A stretch of 64,000 nt of DNA from CAVROP01 sp050012175 (GCA_050012175.1 JBEKHR010000002.1:1-64000), one strand, 5' to 3'; shown: positions 22,411-30,907, counted from the stretch's first letter. Notes: generated from the sequence alone by a model not told the origin. Numbers and translations are program-made.

Positions 22411-23532
22411 ATGAATCGCCGAACCTTTTTTTCGAGTGGAATCTTAAGTGCTGTTGCTGTCGGGGCGTCTCCAATACACGTGTTGGGGAGGAAGGAGGAC
22501 ATTTCGTCATCCGCACAGCCGAAGATCCTGAACTACAACCCTGCAATGAAGTATCGCCCCATGGGCAATACGGGCGTTCTTGTGTCGGAGATCAGCTTGG
22601 GTGGACTGGTCATGGCGGAGTCGGTGCACCGCTACGCCATCGAGCATGGGGTCAACCTTGTCCATGTCGCGTGGGACTACCTGGGCGGACAGTCGATCAA
22701 GACGCTGGGCGCAGGGCTAAAGTCAGTGCGCGATAAGATTTACATTGCCTTAAAGGATGATTACCCAAGCATCGACGAGGCTCTCAGAGTCCTCAACACC
22801 GACCACGTGGATTTCTTGATGTTCAACCGGCACTGGGCCTTTTCGGCTACTGATGCGAGGATTGCTGAGACCTTTGAGAAACTAAAGAACCAGGGGAAAG
22901 TCAGGTTCGCCGGTTTGACTACGCATGGAATGGTCAAGGATACGACGGCGGCGGGCATCCGTTCCGGCTTTTACAACGTCGTCATGCCGGTTCTGAACCA
23001 GCCCAACCTTGAAGCCCTGGATGAGGAGCTTCGCTTGGCGCGGCAGAGGGGAGTCGGCGTGATGGCGATGAAATCGATGAAGGGGCTCAAGGGCCTCGAT
23101 TCGCAGGTCGCCTATTTGAAGAAAATCCTGAGCAATCCGGCAGTCACTACGGTTACCAAAGGCATTGGTTCATTCGATATGTTCGAGGCCTACGTACAGG
23201 CGCTGAATGAGCCGCTCACCAGCGCCGAGGATCGAGCCCTTTACCGGTATGCGCAGGTGAACCGGTCCAGCAATTGCATGCTATGCGACGACTGCAAGCA
23301 GGTCTGTCCCCTCGGGGTCGAAGTCTCCACCGTATTGCGTTGCAAGGACTACTACTACGAACAAATGAAGGATGTGCAGACCGCGCTCAGCACTTATCGC
23401 GATATTCCGCTCGAGAAGGTCGGCAATGAAGCATGCCGCCTCTGCAAGAAGTGCGAGTCGGCGTGCCCCAATGGGATTCCGATCGTCGAGCGGCTCATGG
23501 CAGCGCGCGAGCTGTTTTCCAAAATGGTTTAA
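22411..23532 (+). CDS. Tat-exported aldo/keto reductase with C-terminal two-[4Fe-4S] ferredoxin domain
   Basis: The protein (373 residues from MNRRTFFSSGILSAVAVGAS) has a twin-arginine signal, an aldo/keto reductase domain (KYRPMGNTGVLVSEISLGG to about 280) and a C-terminal domain with two Cys motifs, CMLCDDCKQVCPLGVE and CRLCKKCESACPNGI. This fits the ferredoxin-tailed aldo/keto reductase group. The substrate-pocket tetrad is altered: the usual DTA-x-YG is replaced by VHVAWDYLGG, so classical NADPH chemistry is doubtful. It is first of six close genes. Export by Tat suggests folding with its clusters in the cytoplasm and action in the periplasm, with electrons supplied through Fe-S partners encoded downstream. 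The substrate is unknown. An ATG at 22402 adds three residues; AAGGAG and AAGG lie upstream. Confidence 0.85.
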   Translation: MNRRTFFSSGILSAVAVGASPIHVLGRKEDISSSAQPKILNYNPAMKYRPMGNTGVLVSEISLGGLVMAESVHRYAIEHGVNLVHVAWDYLGGQSIKTLGAGLKSVRDKIYIALKDDYPSIDEALRVLNTDHVDFLMFNRHWAFSATDARIAETFEKLKNQGKVRFAGLTTHGMVKDTTAAGIRSGFYNVVMPVLNQPNLEALDEELRLARQRGVGVMAMKSMKGLKGLDSQVAYLKKILSNPAVTTVTKGIGSFDMFEAYVQALNEPLTSAEDRALYRYAQVNRSSNCMLCDDCKQVCPLGVEVSTVLRCKDYYYEQMKDVQTALSTYRDIPLEKVGNEACRLCKKCESACPNGIPIVERLMAARELFSKMV

Positions 23533-23567
23533 CAGCACGGCTGCCGGCCGCAAGCAAAGTCGTCTCG

Positions 23568-23622
23568 TAGGGCCGAACGGCGTTCGGCCGTCGGGCGAGC
23601 GCCGCTCGCCCCTACACCACGC
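23568..23622. repeat. Twin palindromes within a GTAGGG...CCCTAC frame
   Basis: GTAGGG then GCCGAACGGCGTTCGGC and GGGCGAGCGCCGCTCGCCC, closing CCCTAC. It is in the same style as the 21868 palindrome. It falls in the 116-base gap between the first and second genes of the redox operon. Confidence 0.5.
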
Positions 23623-23648
23623 AGGAGGGAGAAGGTGGTCTCGGGAAG

Positions 23649-24593
23649 ATGCGAAGCGTTGCAATTTATCTGCTGCTAATCCTGGCCTTGCCTGGGCTGT
23701 TAATTGGGCAGGAGGAGGGCGGGCAAGGTTTGGTGCCCGCGGTGATTCCTGCCGCCGTCAAGGAGAGGCTTGCGCGGCTGTTGCCGGAGCCTTCAGAAGT
23801 TGGGGTTTCACGGTCCGGAGAGCAGAAGTTCTTCAGCTCAGACCTTTACGAATACATCGATGGCGGGGCTGATGTTTACCTGGATTACGGCCTTGTGGTG
23901 ATGGTTCACCAGGAATACAAGGCCTCGAGCACAGACCTCACACTCGACATCTACAACATGGGAGCGCAGTCGAACGCCTTCGGGATTTATGCCGCCGAAA
24001 GCTCGCCGGATTACCACTTCCTGCCTATCGGGTCGGAAGGCTATGGCACCAACGAAATCCTGAACTTCTTCCAGGATGAGTTCTACGTGAAGTTGTCCGC
24101 CTTCAGCGATAAGGAGAAAACCGGGCCGGTGCTGGAGCGCTTTGCCCGGGCGGTATCGCGAAAGATCGGTCCATCCGAACCGATGCCTGAGTTTCTGTCT
24201 CTTTTCCCGCCGCAGAATCTGGTGAGTCATTCCTGCAAGTTTGTGAAGAAGTCGCCGCTGGGACACGATTTTCTCGCGCCCGCAATCATGGCGGCCTATA
24301 CATGGGGTGAAGAACAGACATCCCTGGTCATCTCCAGGGCGCCGGACGCAAAAGGCGCGGTGCAGAAGGTTGAGCAGCTACGGAGCTACTTTGGCCGCTC
24401 GGGTAAGGTGGTTCCTCAGCCGGGACTGGCGTCCGGGGCCTTCTTGGGGTCAAGCCAGTTTGAGGGCGAAGCCGTGTTTTTCGCTTCGGGCTCCTATGTG
24501 ATCCTCTGCCTAAACCCTCCACCCAACCCCGAATCATTCTTGAAATCGGTTATTCAGCGTATCGCAGAAAAAGGCGCCAGCATATCCTTTTAG
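23649..24593 (+). CDS. DUF6599 family exported protein
   Basis: The 314 residues begin with a signal peptide (VAIYLLLILALPGLLIGQ). A mature domain follows that matches the DUF6599 pattern: SSDLYEYIDGGADVYLDYGL, LTLDIYNMGAQSNAFGIYAA and FFQDEFYVKLSAF. A second half holds SLFPPQNLVSHSCKFVKKSP, GEAVFFASGSYVILCL and Pro-rich FLKSVIQRIAE. The family's role is unknown to me; it is secreted and often lies beside Fe-S redox genes. It is second in the operon, 12 bases before the DUF362 gene, which implies shared work with the exported redox partners. Confidence 0.8.
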   Translation: MRSVAIYLLLILALPGLLIGQEEGGQGLVPAVIPAAVKERLARLLPEPSEVGVSRSGEQKFFSSDLYEYIDGGADVYLDYGLVVMVHQEYKASSTDLTLDIYNMGAQSNAFGIYAAESSPDYHFLPIGSEGYGTNEILNFFQDEFYVKLSAFSDKEKTGPVLERFARAVSRKIGPSEPMPEFLSLFPPQNLVSHSCKFVKKSPLGHDFLAPAIMAAYTWGEEQTSLVISRAPDAKGAVQKVEQLRSYFGRSGKVVPQPGLASGAFLGSSQFEGEAVFFASGSYVILCLNPPPNPESFLKSVIQRIAEKGASISF

Positions 24594-24613
24594 GGAGTTA
24601 ATACATGGCACAG

Positions 24614-25540
24614 ATGGATCGACGAGATTTCTTGACGGCAGGCCTACTGGCAGGAGCAGGGTTGGGGATGGGTTTGTTCGGTTCGGATTCCCTCCGGGCA
24701 GTGCCCGCGCCGTCCATGAGTGTTGCGCATTACAAGAGCTCCCCGGCGGAGCCCGACGGCATCGCTGAGGAGGCAAGGCGACTCACTCGCCAGGCCATCG
24801 AGGCACTCGGTGGGATGAACCGCTTTGTTTCAAAAGCGAACATTGTATGGGTAAAGCCCGACATAGGTTGGGATCGCCGCCCCGAACAGGCCGCAACAAC
24901 CAACCCCGACGTCGTCGCCACTATCGTGGAGATGTGCTACCAAGCGGGAGCGAAGAAGGTGCTGGTCAGCGACAACCCTTGCAATCCCGCCCGGCTTTCT
25001 TTTCCTCGCAGCGGGATTCAGCAGGCTGCCGAAAAGGCGGGGGCGGAAGTGATATTTCTCGATGAAAGAAAATTCAAGAAGATGTCCATTAACGGCAAAG
25101 TCTTAAAAGAGTGGGAGGTGTACCAGGACACTGTCGAAGCGGACCGGCTGATCAACGTCCCCATCGTGAAGAACCACAACTTGTGCCTGGCGACACTGGG
25201 CATGAAGAACCTGATGGGCGTTATTGGTGGGCCTCGTAACCGGCTTCACCAGGACCTGGGTGGAGCTCTGGTGGATCTGGCGGCCTTTTTGAAGCCCCGG
25301 CTGGTGGTGCTCGATGCCATTCGCGTGCTGACGGCCAATGGGCCCGTGGGCGGAAATCTTGCCGATGTAAAGCGCAAAGACACCATTGTGGCCGGGGTTG
25401 ACCAGGTCGCCGTGGACGCCTTGGGCGCGACATTACTTGGTTACAAGCCCGATTCGATTGGCTACATTGTGCAGGGGAATGCCCGGGGTCTCGGCACCAT
25501 CAATTTCAATTCGCTTTCACCCAAACAAATAGAAGTGTAA
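24614..25540 (+). CDS. Tat-exported DUF362 protein
   Basis: The 308 residues start MDRRDFLTAGLLAGAGLGMG (twin-arginine signal, RRDF). The DUF362 domain follows: VWVKPDIGWDRRPEQAATTN, VVATIVEMCYQAGAKKVLVS, INVPIVKNHNLCLATLGMKN and LVVLDAIRVLTANGPVGG. This copy has no CxxCxxC ferredoxin insert, which other DUF362 proteins carry. ATG 24605 would add three residues; GGGAGT precedes it. The family is of uncertain function. The next gene begins five bases after the stop. The sequence indicates an exported partner of the Fe-S membrane proteins; catalysis is unknown. Confidence 0.85.
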   Translation: MDRRDFLTAGLLAGAGLGMGLFGSDSLRAVPAPSMSVAHYKSSPAEPDGIAEEARRLTRQAIEALGGMNRFVSKANIVWVKPDIGWDRRPEQAATTNPDVVATIVEMCYQAGAKKVLVSDNPCNPARLSFPRSGIQQAAEKAGAEVIFLDERKFKKMSINGKVLKEWEVYQDTVEADRLINVPIVKNHNLCLATLGMKNLMGVIGGPRNRLHQDLGGALVDLAAFLKPRLVVLDAIRVLTANGPVGGNLADVKRKDTIVAGVDQVAVDALGATLLGYKPDSIGYIVQGNARGLGTINFNSLSPKQIEV

Positions 25541-25545
25541 ATCCC

Positions 25546-26697
25546 ATGGCCCAGAAGAAGAAAACATCGTGGATCGTCTGGCTGCGCAGGCTTACCCAAA
25601 CGGGTTTCTTTCTCCTGTTCTGCTATCTTTTCTTGCAGACGGTTTATCACCCCATCAACAAGGCTGGCCGGGGAGTCACATTCTTTTTCAACTTGGACCC
25701 GCTGGTTGCTCTCAATTCCTTGCTGGCCTCACACGCCCTCGTCGAGGCGATGCTGTTTTCGCTGGTTACCCTGGCGGTGACCTTTATCTGCGGGCGGTGG
25801 TTTTGCGGTTGGGTTTGTCCCTTCGGGACTTTGCACAACTTCTTCACCAGCCTCCGGGGCGGGCGCGCCAAGCAGAAACTTGCGGTCGGCGGCTACAATC
25901 AATGGCAGAAAGCGAAGTACTATGGGCTGGTTGCATTTCTGGTTGCGGCCCTAGTGGGGGCTGACGTCGTCGGCTGGCTGGACCCCTTTTCCTTCTTCTT
26001 CCGTTCGCTTTCCACTTCAATCTACCCGGCAATTAACAAGGGCCTCGTCGCGTTGTTCACCTGGATTTACGACGCCAATCCCGGAGTCGGACCCGTTCGG
26101 CTTACGGCAGTGACGGAGCCCATCTACGGGGTTTTGCGCAAGTATTTCCTCGCCGTGGAACAGCCCTACTACTGGGGCAGCATGCTGATCGGGGTCTTGT
26201 TTATTAGCACCGTTGTACTCAACTTCTTCCGTGCGCGCTTCTGGTGCCGTTACGTTTGTCCTTTAGGTGCGCTGCTGGGAGTGGTAGGCAAGAACCCCCT
26301 AGTTCGCCTGAAGAAGAATGAGGAGAAGTGCGACAGTTGCCGGCTGTGTCTGGTTGACTGCCAGGGAGGGGCCACTCCGGACAACCCCTTGGAGTGGAAG
26401 CCTTCCGAGTGCTTCTATTGCTGGAATTGCGAGTCGGATTGCCCCGCCCAAGCGATCTCCTTTACCGTTTACTGTCATCCTGAGCCCTTCGCCTGTCATT
26501 CTGAGCGAAGCGAAGAATCTCCGCAGTTGGCTCAGGGTAAACTCCGCGAAGGATCTCCGCAGTTCAGTCAGGGTAAACTCCGCGAACCATCCCTGCGGAT
26601 CGCCGAAGGCAGGAACTGCAGAGATTCTTCGCCCCGACAAGTCGGGGCTCAGAATGACACGGCCTTGCGAACTGAAACTGGAGAAAAAGCACGATGA
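25546..26697 (+). CDS. NapH/FixG-like membrane [4Fe-4S] protein with repeat-derived C-terminal tail
   Basis: This 383-residue polytopic protein has membrane helices near 18-32, 65-83, 126-146 and 210-228. The NapH-type motifs CGWVCPFG (from C87) and CRYVCPLGAL (from C234) lie at membrane faces. Two [4Fe-4S] motifs follow, C262-C265-C268-C272 and C289-C292-C295-C299. NapH-type proteins oxidise menaquinol or ubiquinol and pass electrons to NapG-type partners. From about residue 309 the protein becomes CHPEPFACHSERSEESPQ... to residue 372. This is an in-frame translation of a 187-bp dispersed repeat (26473-26659), not a conserved domain. The stop overlaps the next start by four bases (ATGA), so coupling survived the insertion. 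Confidence 0.88.
   Translation: MAQKKKTSWIVWLRRLTQTGFFLLFCYLFLQTVYHPINKAGRGVTFFFNLDPLVALNSLLASHALVEAMLFSLVTLAVTFICGRWFCGWVCPFGTLHNFFTSLRGGRAKQKLAVGGYNQWQKAKYYGLVAFLVAALVGADVVGWLDPFSFFFRSLSTSIYPAINKGLVALFTWIYDANPGVGPVRLTAVTEPIYGVLRKYFLAVEQPYYWGSMLIGVLFISTVVLNFFRARFWCRYVCPLGALLGVVGKNPLVRLKKNEEKCDSCRLCLVDCQGGATPDNPLEWKPSECFYCWNCESDCPAQAISFTVYCHPEPFACHSERSEESPQLAQGKLREGSPQFSQGKLREPSLRIAEGRNCRDSSPRQVGAQNDTALRTETGEKAR
26473..26659. repeat. Dispersed TGTCAT...ATGACA repeat inside the NapH-like coding region
   Basis: TGTCATCCTGAGCCC (26473-26487) and GGGCTCAGAATGACA (26645-26659) form the inverted ends. The inside has TGTCATTCTGAGCGAAG, CAGGGTAAACTCCGCGAA twice, and a GAACTGCAGAGATTCTTCG return arm. 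The words TGTCATTCCGAG, GGGTAAACTCCGCGA and GGATCTC are shared with 5531-5675, 16079-16140, 22070-22190 and 33790-33896. Confidence 0.75.
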
Positions 26698-27425
26698 ACC
26701 CCTTGCACAAGTGGATCGGTGATTTCGTTCATCCCCCCAAAGAGGCCAGACTTGACCTGGGGCGGAGAGCGGTATTAGCGGCGGGGTTAGCCGGTTTAGG
26801 CGCAAAGCTGCTCTTTGGCATCGACCCGCAAGCATCGAAACGGTCTTTCAATCCCGCCCTGATTCGTCCCCCGGGGGCGCTCCCGGAAGACGAATTCCTC
26901 GCCAGGTGTATTCGTTGTGGTGAGTGCATGAAGGTATGTCCCACGAACGCCATTCATCCTGCTTCCTTGGAGGGTGGAGTGGAGGGCGTTTGGACGCCCG
27001 TCCTGAACATGCCGGTCGGTTACTGCGACTACGAGTGCAATCTGTGTTCGCAGGTTTGCCCGACTCACGCGATTCGCCAGGTTGATGTCCCGGAAAAGAA
27101 AAAGATCAAGATCGGCTTAGCATACATTGACAAGAATCGCTGCCTGCCCTGGGCCTACTCGAAGACGTGTATCGTCTGCGAGGAGCATTGTCCGACACCC
27201 AAGAAGGCCATCTGGTTTGAAGAGGTTGAAGTCCTGAACATTCAGGGCGAGAAGTTGACGATCAAGCAGCCACGTGTGGACCCTGACCTTTGTATCGGCT
27301 GTGGAATCTGCGAAACCAAATGCCCGGTCAAAGGGCAGGCGGCAGTGCGCGTTACAAGCGTTGGCGAAACCAGAAACCCGGAGAACCAGATCCTGCTGTC
27401 CCCCGGTAGCTTTGGTGAAGGGTAG
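26694..27425 (+). CDS. NapG-like ferredoxin-type protein, four [4Fe-4S] motifs
   Basis: The 243 residues begin with a Tat-like segment (LGRRAVLAAGLAGLGAKLLFG, residues 22-42). The Cys motifs are CIRCGECMKVCP (C72, 75, 78, 82), CDYECNLCSQVCP, CIVCEEHCPTP (with an upstream C in RCLPWAYSKTC) and CIGCGICETKCP. This is the NapG/NrfC-like layout of four clusters. Known NapG proteins sit on the periplasmic side and take electrons from NapH. The start overlaps the napH-like stop. Signal strength is modest, because RR is not followed by the full FLK-type motif. It most likely passes electrons to the exported reductase or DUF362/DUF6599 proteins, by inference. Confidence 0.87.
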   Translation: MNPLHKWIGDFVHPPKEARLDLGRRAVLAAGLAGLGAKLLFGIDPQASKRSFNPALIRPPGALPEDEFLARCIRCGECMKVCPTNAIHPASLEGGVEGVWTPVLNMPVGYCDYECNLCSQVCPTHAIRQVDVPEKKKIKIGLAYIDKNRCLPWAYSKTCIVCEEHCPTPKKAIWFEEVEVLNIQGEKLTIKQPRVDPDLCIGCGICETKCPVKGQAAVRVTSVGETRNPENQILLSPGSFGEG

Positions 27426-27435
27426 GAGATGAACC

Positions 27436-28023
27436 ATGGCAAAGGTACTCTTAATAAGTGGAAGTCCCAAGGCGGATGGCAACACCGCGCAACTCATGAA
27501 CGAATGCGCGCGCGTGATTCGCGAGCAAGGTGTAGAGGCGGAAGTCATCTCGTTTTCCGAAATGAAGATCGAATCGTGTACGGCCTGTGGCAAGTGCGGT
27601 GAATCCAATGAGTGCAGTTTGCAAGACGGCTTGAACGACATTATCAAGAAGCTCCGAGCATCGCAGGGCTTCATTGTGGGCTCGCCCGTCTACTTCGGCA
27701 CGGCGCGAGGGGACGTGATGGCAGCGCTGCAGCGAATCGGCCAGGTTTCGAGAAAGTCGGACCAGTTCCTCACCGGCATGGTTGGCGGCCCTGTGGCGGT
27801 GGCGCGGCGCGGCGGCCACACCTTCACGCTCCAGGAAATGCTCATGTTCTTCCTGATTAACGACATGATTGTGCCGGGATCTACATATTGGAACATGGTG
27901 TTTGGCCGGCTTCCGGGCGAGGTCTGGCAGGACAAAGAAGGAATAGAGACTGCACGGCACTTCGCGGTCAATGTAGCCAATTTGGTTAAGAAGTTGTACG
28001 GCAACAAGGCTGCGGAGGCATAA
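27436..28023 (+). CDS. Flavodoxin-fold NAD(P)H-dependent FMN reductase (iron-sulfur flavoprotein-like)
   Basis: A 195-residue protein with the FMN-binding loop LISGSPKADGNTAQL (6-20) and GSPVYFGTARGDVMAAL, typical of the NADPH-dependent FMN reductase family. A Cys-rich segment ESCTACGKCGESNEC near 46-60 resembles the cluster region of iron-sulfur flavoproteins. It follows the NapG-like gene by ten bases with GGAG upstream, so it is part of the operon. It has no export signal, so it is likely the cytoplasmic end of the electron route or acts on a related substrate. Its natural partner is unknown. Confidence 0.88.
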   Translation: MAKVLLISGSPKADGNTAQLMNECARVIREQGVEAEVISFSEMKIESCTACGKCGESNECSLQDGLNDIIKKLRASQGFIVGSPVYFGTARGDVMAALQRIGQVSRKSDQFLTGMVGGPVAVARRGGHTFTLQEMLMFFLINDMIVPGSTYWNMVFGRLPGEVWQDKEGIETARHFAVNVANLVKKLYGNKAAEA

Positions 28024-28069
28024 ACCCGCAGCGGGCATAGGCGTTGAATCAAGGTAGTCCTCGAGGTCT

Positions 28070-28295
28070 GTGAGCCCCGGCAGGGGCGGAATAATGTGGC
28101 CCATAGCGAAAGCTATGGGTGCGCGTAATCTCCCTGGTTCGGGGAGAAGCCCCGATAGGGGCGACATAACCGCGTGAGGATTAGTCGTGACCCTGATGTC
28201 GCCGCTGCCGCGGCTCAGATTACTTGACCTGCGCATTCCCACGGCTTTCGCCGTGGGCTACAATATATCGCCCCTATCGGGGCTTGAAATTGTGT
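28070..28295. repeat. Cluster of GGGGCGACAT-type palindromic repeats
   Basis: CCCCGGCAGGGGCGGAATA (28076 on), CCCATAGCGAAAGCTATGGG, GCCCCGATAGGGGCGACATA (28149 on), ATGTCGCCGCTGCCGCGGCT, CCCACGGCTTTCGCCGTGGG and TATCGCCCCTATCGGGGCTT (28268 on) are four rounds of one theme in alternating sense. A single unit also occurs at about 16368-16388. The 28024-28496 gap shows no gene. Confidence 0.6.
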
Positions 28296-28496
28296 CCTGA
28301 TTCCTTATTCTAGCGCCTATATCCGCACAGGGTTTCTCGTCCTGTCATTAGCGCCTCCGTGGCCGGAAGAGTCCCGCAGGCGCGCGATCACTGAGACGCT
28401 CCGTGTGCTCCGTGTTAAAACCTGATTGACGAGATCCGAAGTTTTCCACGGCCAGTCATGGGAGTTAGAATCCCAGCGCAAGAAATGGAGAGCGGC

Positions 28497-29450
28497 ATGG
28501 CAGATCTCATTCCCCTCGGTAAGACCGACATTCGCATTTCCCGTCTGGGCCTGGGCACCTGGCAGTGGGGTGACCGCATGATGTGGGGTTACGGTAAGAC
28601 CTACACGGATAGCGACATTCACGACGCATTCCATATCAGCCTGCAATCCGGCATCAACTTCTTCGATACCGCCGAAGTTTATGGCAAAGGGCGCTCGGAG
28701 CGGTTGTTGGGGGCGCGCCTCGAGGAAGCCAGGCAGTCCCCACTGATTGCGCCGCTGGTGGTGGCGACGAAGTTCATGCCCTACCCCTGGCGGCTGTGGA
28801 AAGGCGCCTTGCTCTCGAAACTGCGTGCCAGCCTCGCCCGCTTGGGGTTGGAACGGGTCGACCTTTACCAGATCCACTGGCCTTTCCGGCCCGTACCGAT
28901 CGAGACATGGGCCAATGCCCTTGCGGACGCGGTCGAGGCGGGATTGACGCGCGCGGTGGGCGTCTCGAATTACAACTCGGCCCAGATGTTGCGCGCCCAC
29001 TCCGCTCTGTCGAAACGCGGCATCCCGCTGGCGTCCAACCAGGTGGAGTTTCACCTGCTCAATCGGCGCGTCGAGCGTGAGGGTTTGTTAAAACTCTGCC
29101 GCGAGTTGGGTGTCACCCTGATTGCTTACAGTCCTCTCGCCAAGGGGATGTTGACGGGCAAATACACCCCGCAGACACGCCCGCCGGGGCTACGCAGCTA
29201 CATCTTCAGGCGGGCGCGACTTGGCAAAATCCAGCCGCTGATTCAGCTCCTGCGCGAGATTGGACAAGCTCACGACGGTAAGTCCCCGGCCCAGGTGGCG
29301 TTGAACTGGGTGATGAGCAAGGGAGCTGTCCCCATCCCCGGGGCCAAGAATGCCAAGCAGGCTCAGGAGAATGCCGCCGCTTTAGGCTGGCGGCTGGCCG
29401 AGACCGAAATCGCCGCCCTGGATGCGGAAAGTCAAAAGCTCTCATTTTAG
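28497..29450 (+). CDS. Aldo/keto reductase
   Basis: A 317-residue NADPH-type aldo/keto reductase from ATG 28497 (MADLIPLGKTDIRISRLGLG). Catalytic residues are D and Y in FFDTAEVYG, K in VVATKF and H in LYQIHWPF. SNQVEFHLLNR, AYSPLAKGMLTGKY and AVPIPGAKNAKQAQEN are the usual cofactor segments. It resembles the branch found in cyanobacteria, plants and Acidobacteriota as perakine-reductase-like or YajO-like; substrate unknown. An in-frame ATG at 28458 is possible but lies in non-conserved sequence. The rhamnulokinase gene starts 35 bases downstream, so the pair may form one unit. Confidence 0.88.
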   Translation: MADLIPLGKTDIRISRLGLGTWQWGDRMMWGYGKTYTDSDIHDAFHISLQSGINFFDTAEVYGKGRSERLLGARLEEARQSPLIAPLVVATKFMPYPWRLWKGALLSKLRASLARLGLERVDLYQIHWPFRPVPIETWANALADAVEAGLTRAVGVSNYNSAQMLRAHSALSKRGIPLASNQVEFHLLNRRVEREGLLKLCRELGVTLIAYSPLAKGMLTGKYTPQTRPPGLRSYIFRRARLGKIQPLIQLLREIGQAHDGKSPAQVALNWVMSKGAVPIPGAKNAKQAQENAAALGWRLAETEIAALDAESQKLSF

Positions 29451-29485
29451 CAACCTGGGCTGCATGGGACAGAGGGGCAACTAGG

Positions 29486-30907
29486 ATGTCTGATTTCCAG
29501 AATATCATCGCCATCGACCTGGGCAATTCCAGCGGAAGAGTGGTCCTCGGGCAGTGGAATGGCAGCACTGGCGCCTTGCGTGAAATCTATCGTTTTCCGA
29601 ACGAAGCGAAGGAAGAAGGCGGCCACGTTGTATGGGACATTGAGCGAATCTGGCAGGAGGTTCTGAAAGGCCTTCGAATCGCCGCCGCCGAGACCGGCGG
29701 GCGGGTCGAGAGCGTCGGACTCGATTGTTGGGGCGCCGAGTATCTGCTGGTGGACGATGCTGGAAACCTTATCGGCCCGGCTTACACCTTGCGCGATCCG
29801 CGTCAGGTCCGGGCGATGGAGCGTGCCTTCACCATCCTCCCACGCAAAAGGATTTATAAGATTACGGGAATCCAGGTCATGCCCATCAACGCGCTCTACG
29901 GGCTGCTCGCGCATCTTGAAGAGTCGCCGGAGGAATGGAAAAAGACAAGGTTTTGGCTGGGCACACCAGAATACTTTCTGTTTCGGATGACGGGGGTAGC
30001 GGTTGCAGAATACACCAACGCGCCCAACTCCCAACTGGTGGACGCCGCTTCAAAATCCTGGTCACACGAAATTTGTGAGGCCTTCGGTCTCAGCCTTGAT
30101 CGGTTTCCACCGATTGTACCTCCCGGGACAATCCTGGGGAGCCTCCGGGCGGCGATTGCCAGCGAAGTCGGCCTCTCGAACGTCAAGGTTATCGCTCCGG
30201 CTTGCCACGACACAGGCTCGGCCGTTGCTGCCATTCCGTATCCTCACGATGACCTTGCATTCATAAGTTCAGGAACATGGTCACTGGTCGGGACAGTGCT
30301 TCGAGAGCCCCTCATCTCTGAGCAGGGGTATAAGTTCAATATCACGAACGAGGGCGGGGTGGGAAACACCATACGGTTTCTGCGCAATGTGATTGGCTTG
30401 TGGTTGCTCCAGGAAGCCCTCCGAGAATGGAAAGAACAAGGATTGCAAGTGAGCCCGGCGGGATTGGCGGAACAGTGCATGGACACGGCAATGGAGGGGC
30501 CTTGGTTCGATGTAAGTGAAGATAAGACCTTCCTGGCCCCTGGAAACATGGTGGCGCGAATCAAAGCCCAGTTAAGAGCCCAGGGCTTCGCCGAGGAGAA
30601 CCGCCCCGCGGCATTGTCAGGCATTATCTTTCGCAGTCTGGCCAGACGGTATGCGGAGGTTATCAACGCAATCCGCATCTGCACCGGGAAACATATCGCC
30701 CGCCTGTGTATTGTGGGCGGCGGCGTAAGGAATGAAGCGCTTAATCGGTTGGCCGGTATAGCCACCGGACTTGAAATCATCAAAGGACCGAGCGAAGCAA
30801 CCCTGGTCGGCAATGTGGCGGTGCAGATCTCCGCGTTGGAGAACTCCCGCTCACTGGAAGAGGTTCAGGCTATCGCATCCCGCCTGACGTATGTGGAAAC
30901 AATTTGA
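29486..30907 (+). CDS. rhaB: Rhamnulokinase
   Basis: The 473 residues show the rhamnulokinase branch of the FGGY family: IIAIDLGNSSGRVVLGQWNG (7-26), FPNEAKEEGGHVVWDIERIW, VGLDCWGAEYLLVDDAGNLIG, YKITGIQVMPINALYGLLA, CHDTGSAVAAIP, FISSGTWSLVGTV and CIVGGGVRNEALNRLAGIATG. The enzyme phosphorylates L-rhamnulose to L-rhamnulose 1-phosphate. No rhamnose isomerase or aldolase is adjacent. The preceding aldo/keto reductase and the following zinc dehydrogenase may serve a deoxysugar route, but this is inference. Confidence 0.88.
   Translation: MSDFQNIIAIDLGNSSGRVVLGQWNGSTGALREIYRFPNEAKEEGGHVVWDIERIWQEVLKGLRIAAAETGGRVESVGLDCWGAEYLLVDDAGNLIGPAYTLRDPRQVRAMERAFTILPRKRIYKITGIQVMPINALYGLLAHLEESPEEWKKTRFWLGTPEYFLFRMTGVAVAEYTNAPNSQLVDAASKSWSHEICEAFGLSLDRFPPIVPPGTILGSLRAAIASEVGLSNVKVIAPACHDTGSAVAAIPYPHDDLAFISSGTWSLVGTVLREPLISEQGYKFNITNEGGVGNTIRFLRNVIGLWLLQEALREWKEQGLQVSPAGLAEQCMDTAMEGPWFDVSEDKTFLAPGNMVARIKAQLRAQGFAEENRPAALSGIIFRSLARRYAEVINAIRICTGKHIARLCIVGGGVRNEALNRLAGIATGLEIIKGPSEATLVGNVAVQISALENSRSLEEVQAIASRLTYVETI

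Noticed and set aside
28317..29054. 245-residue minus-strand frame
   Set aside because: It is antisense to the aldo/keto reductase at 28497; no recognisable motif.
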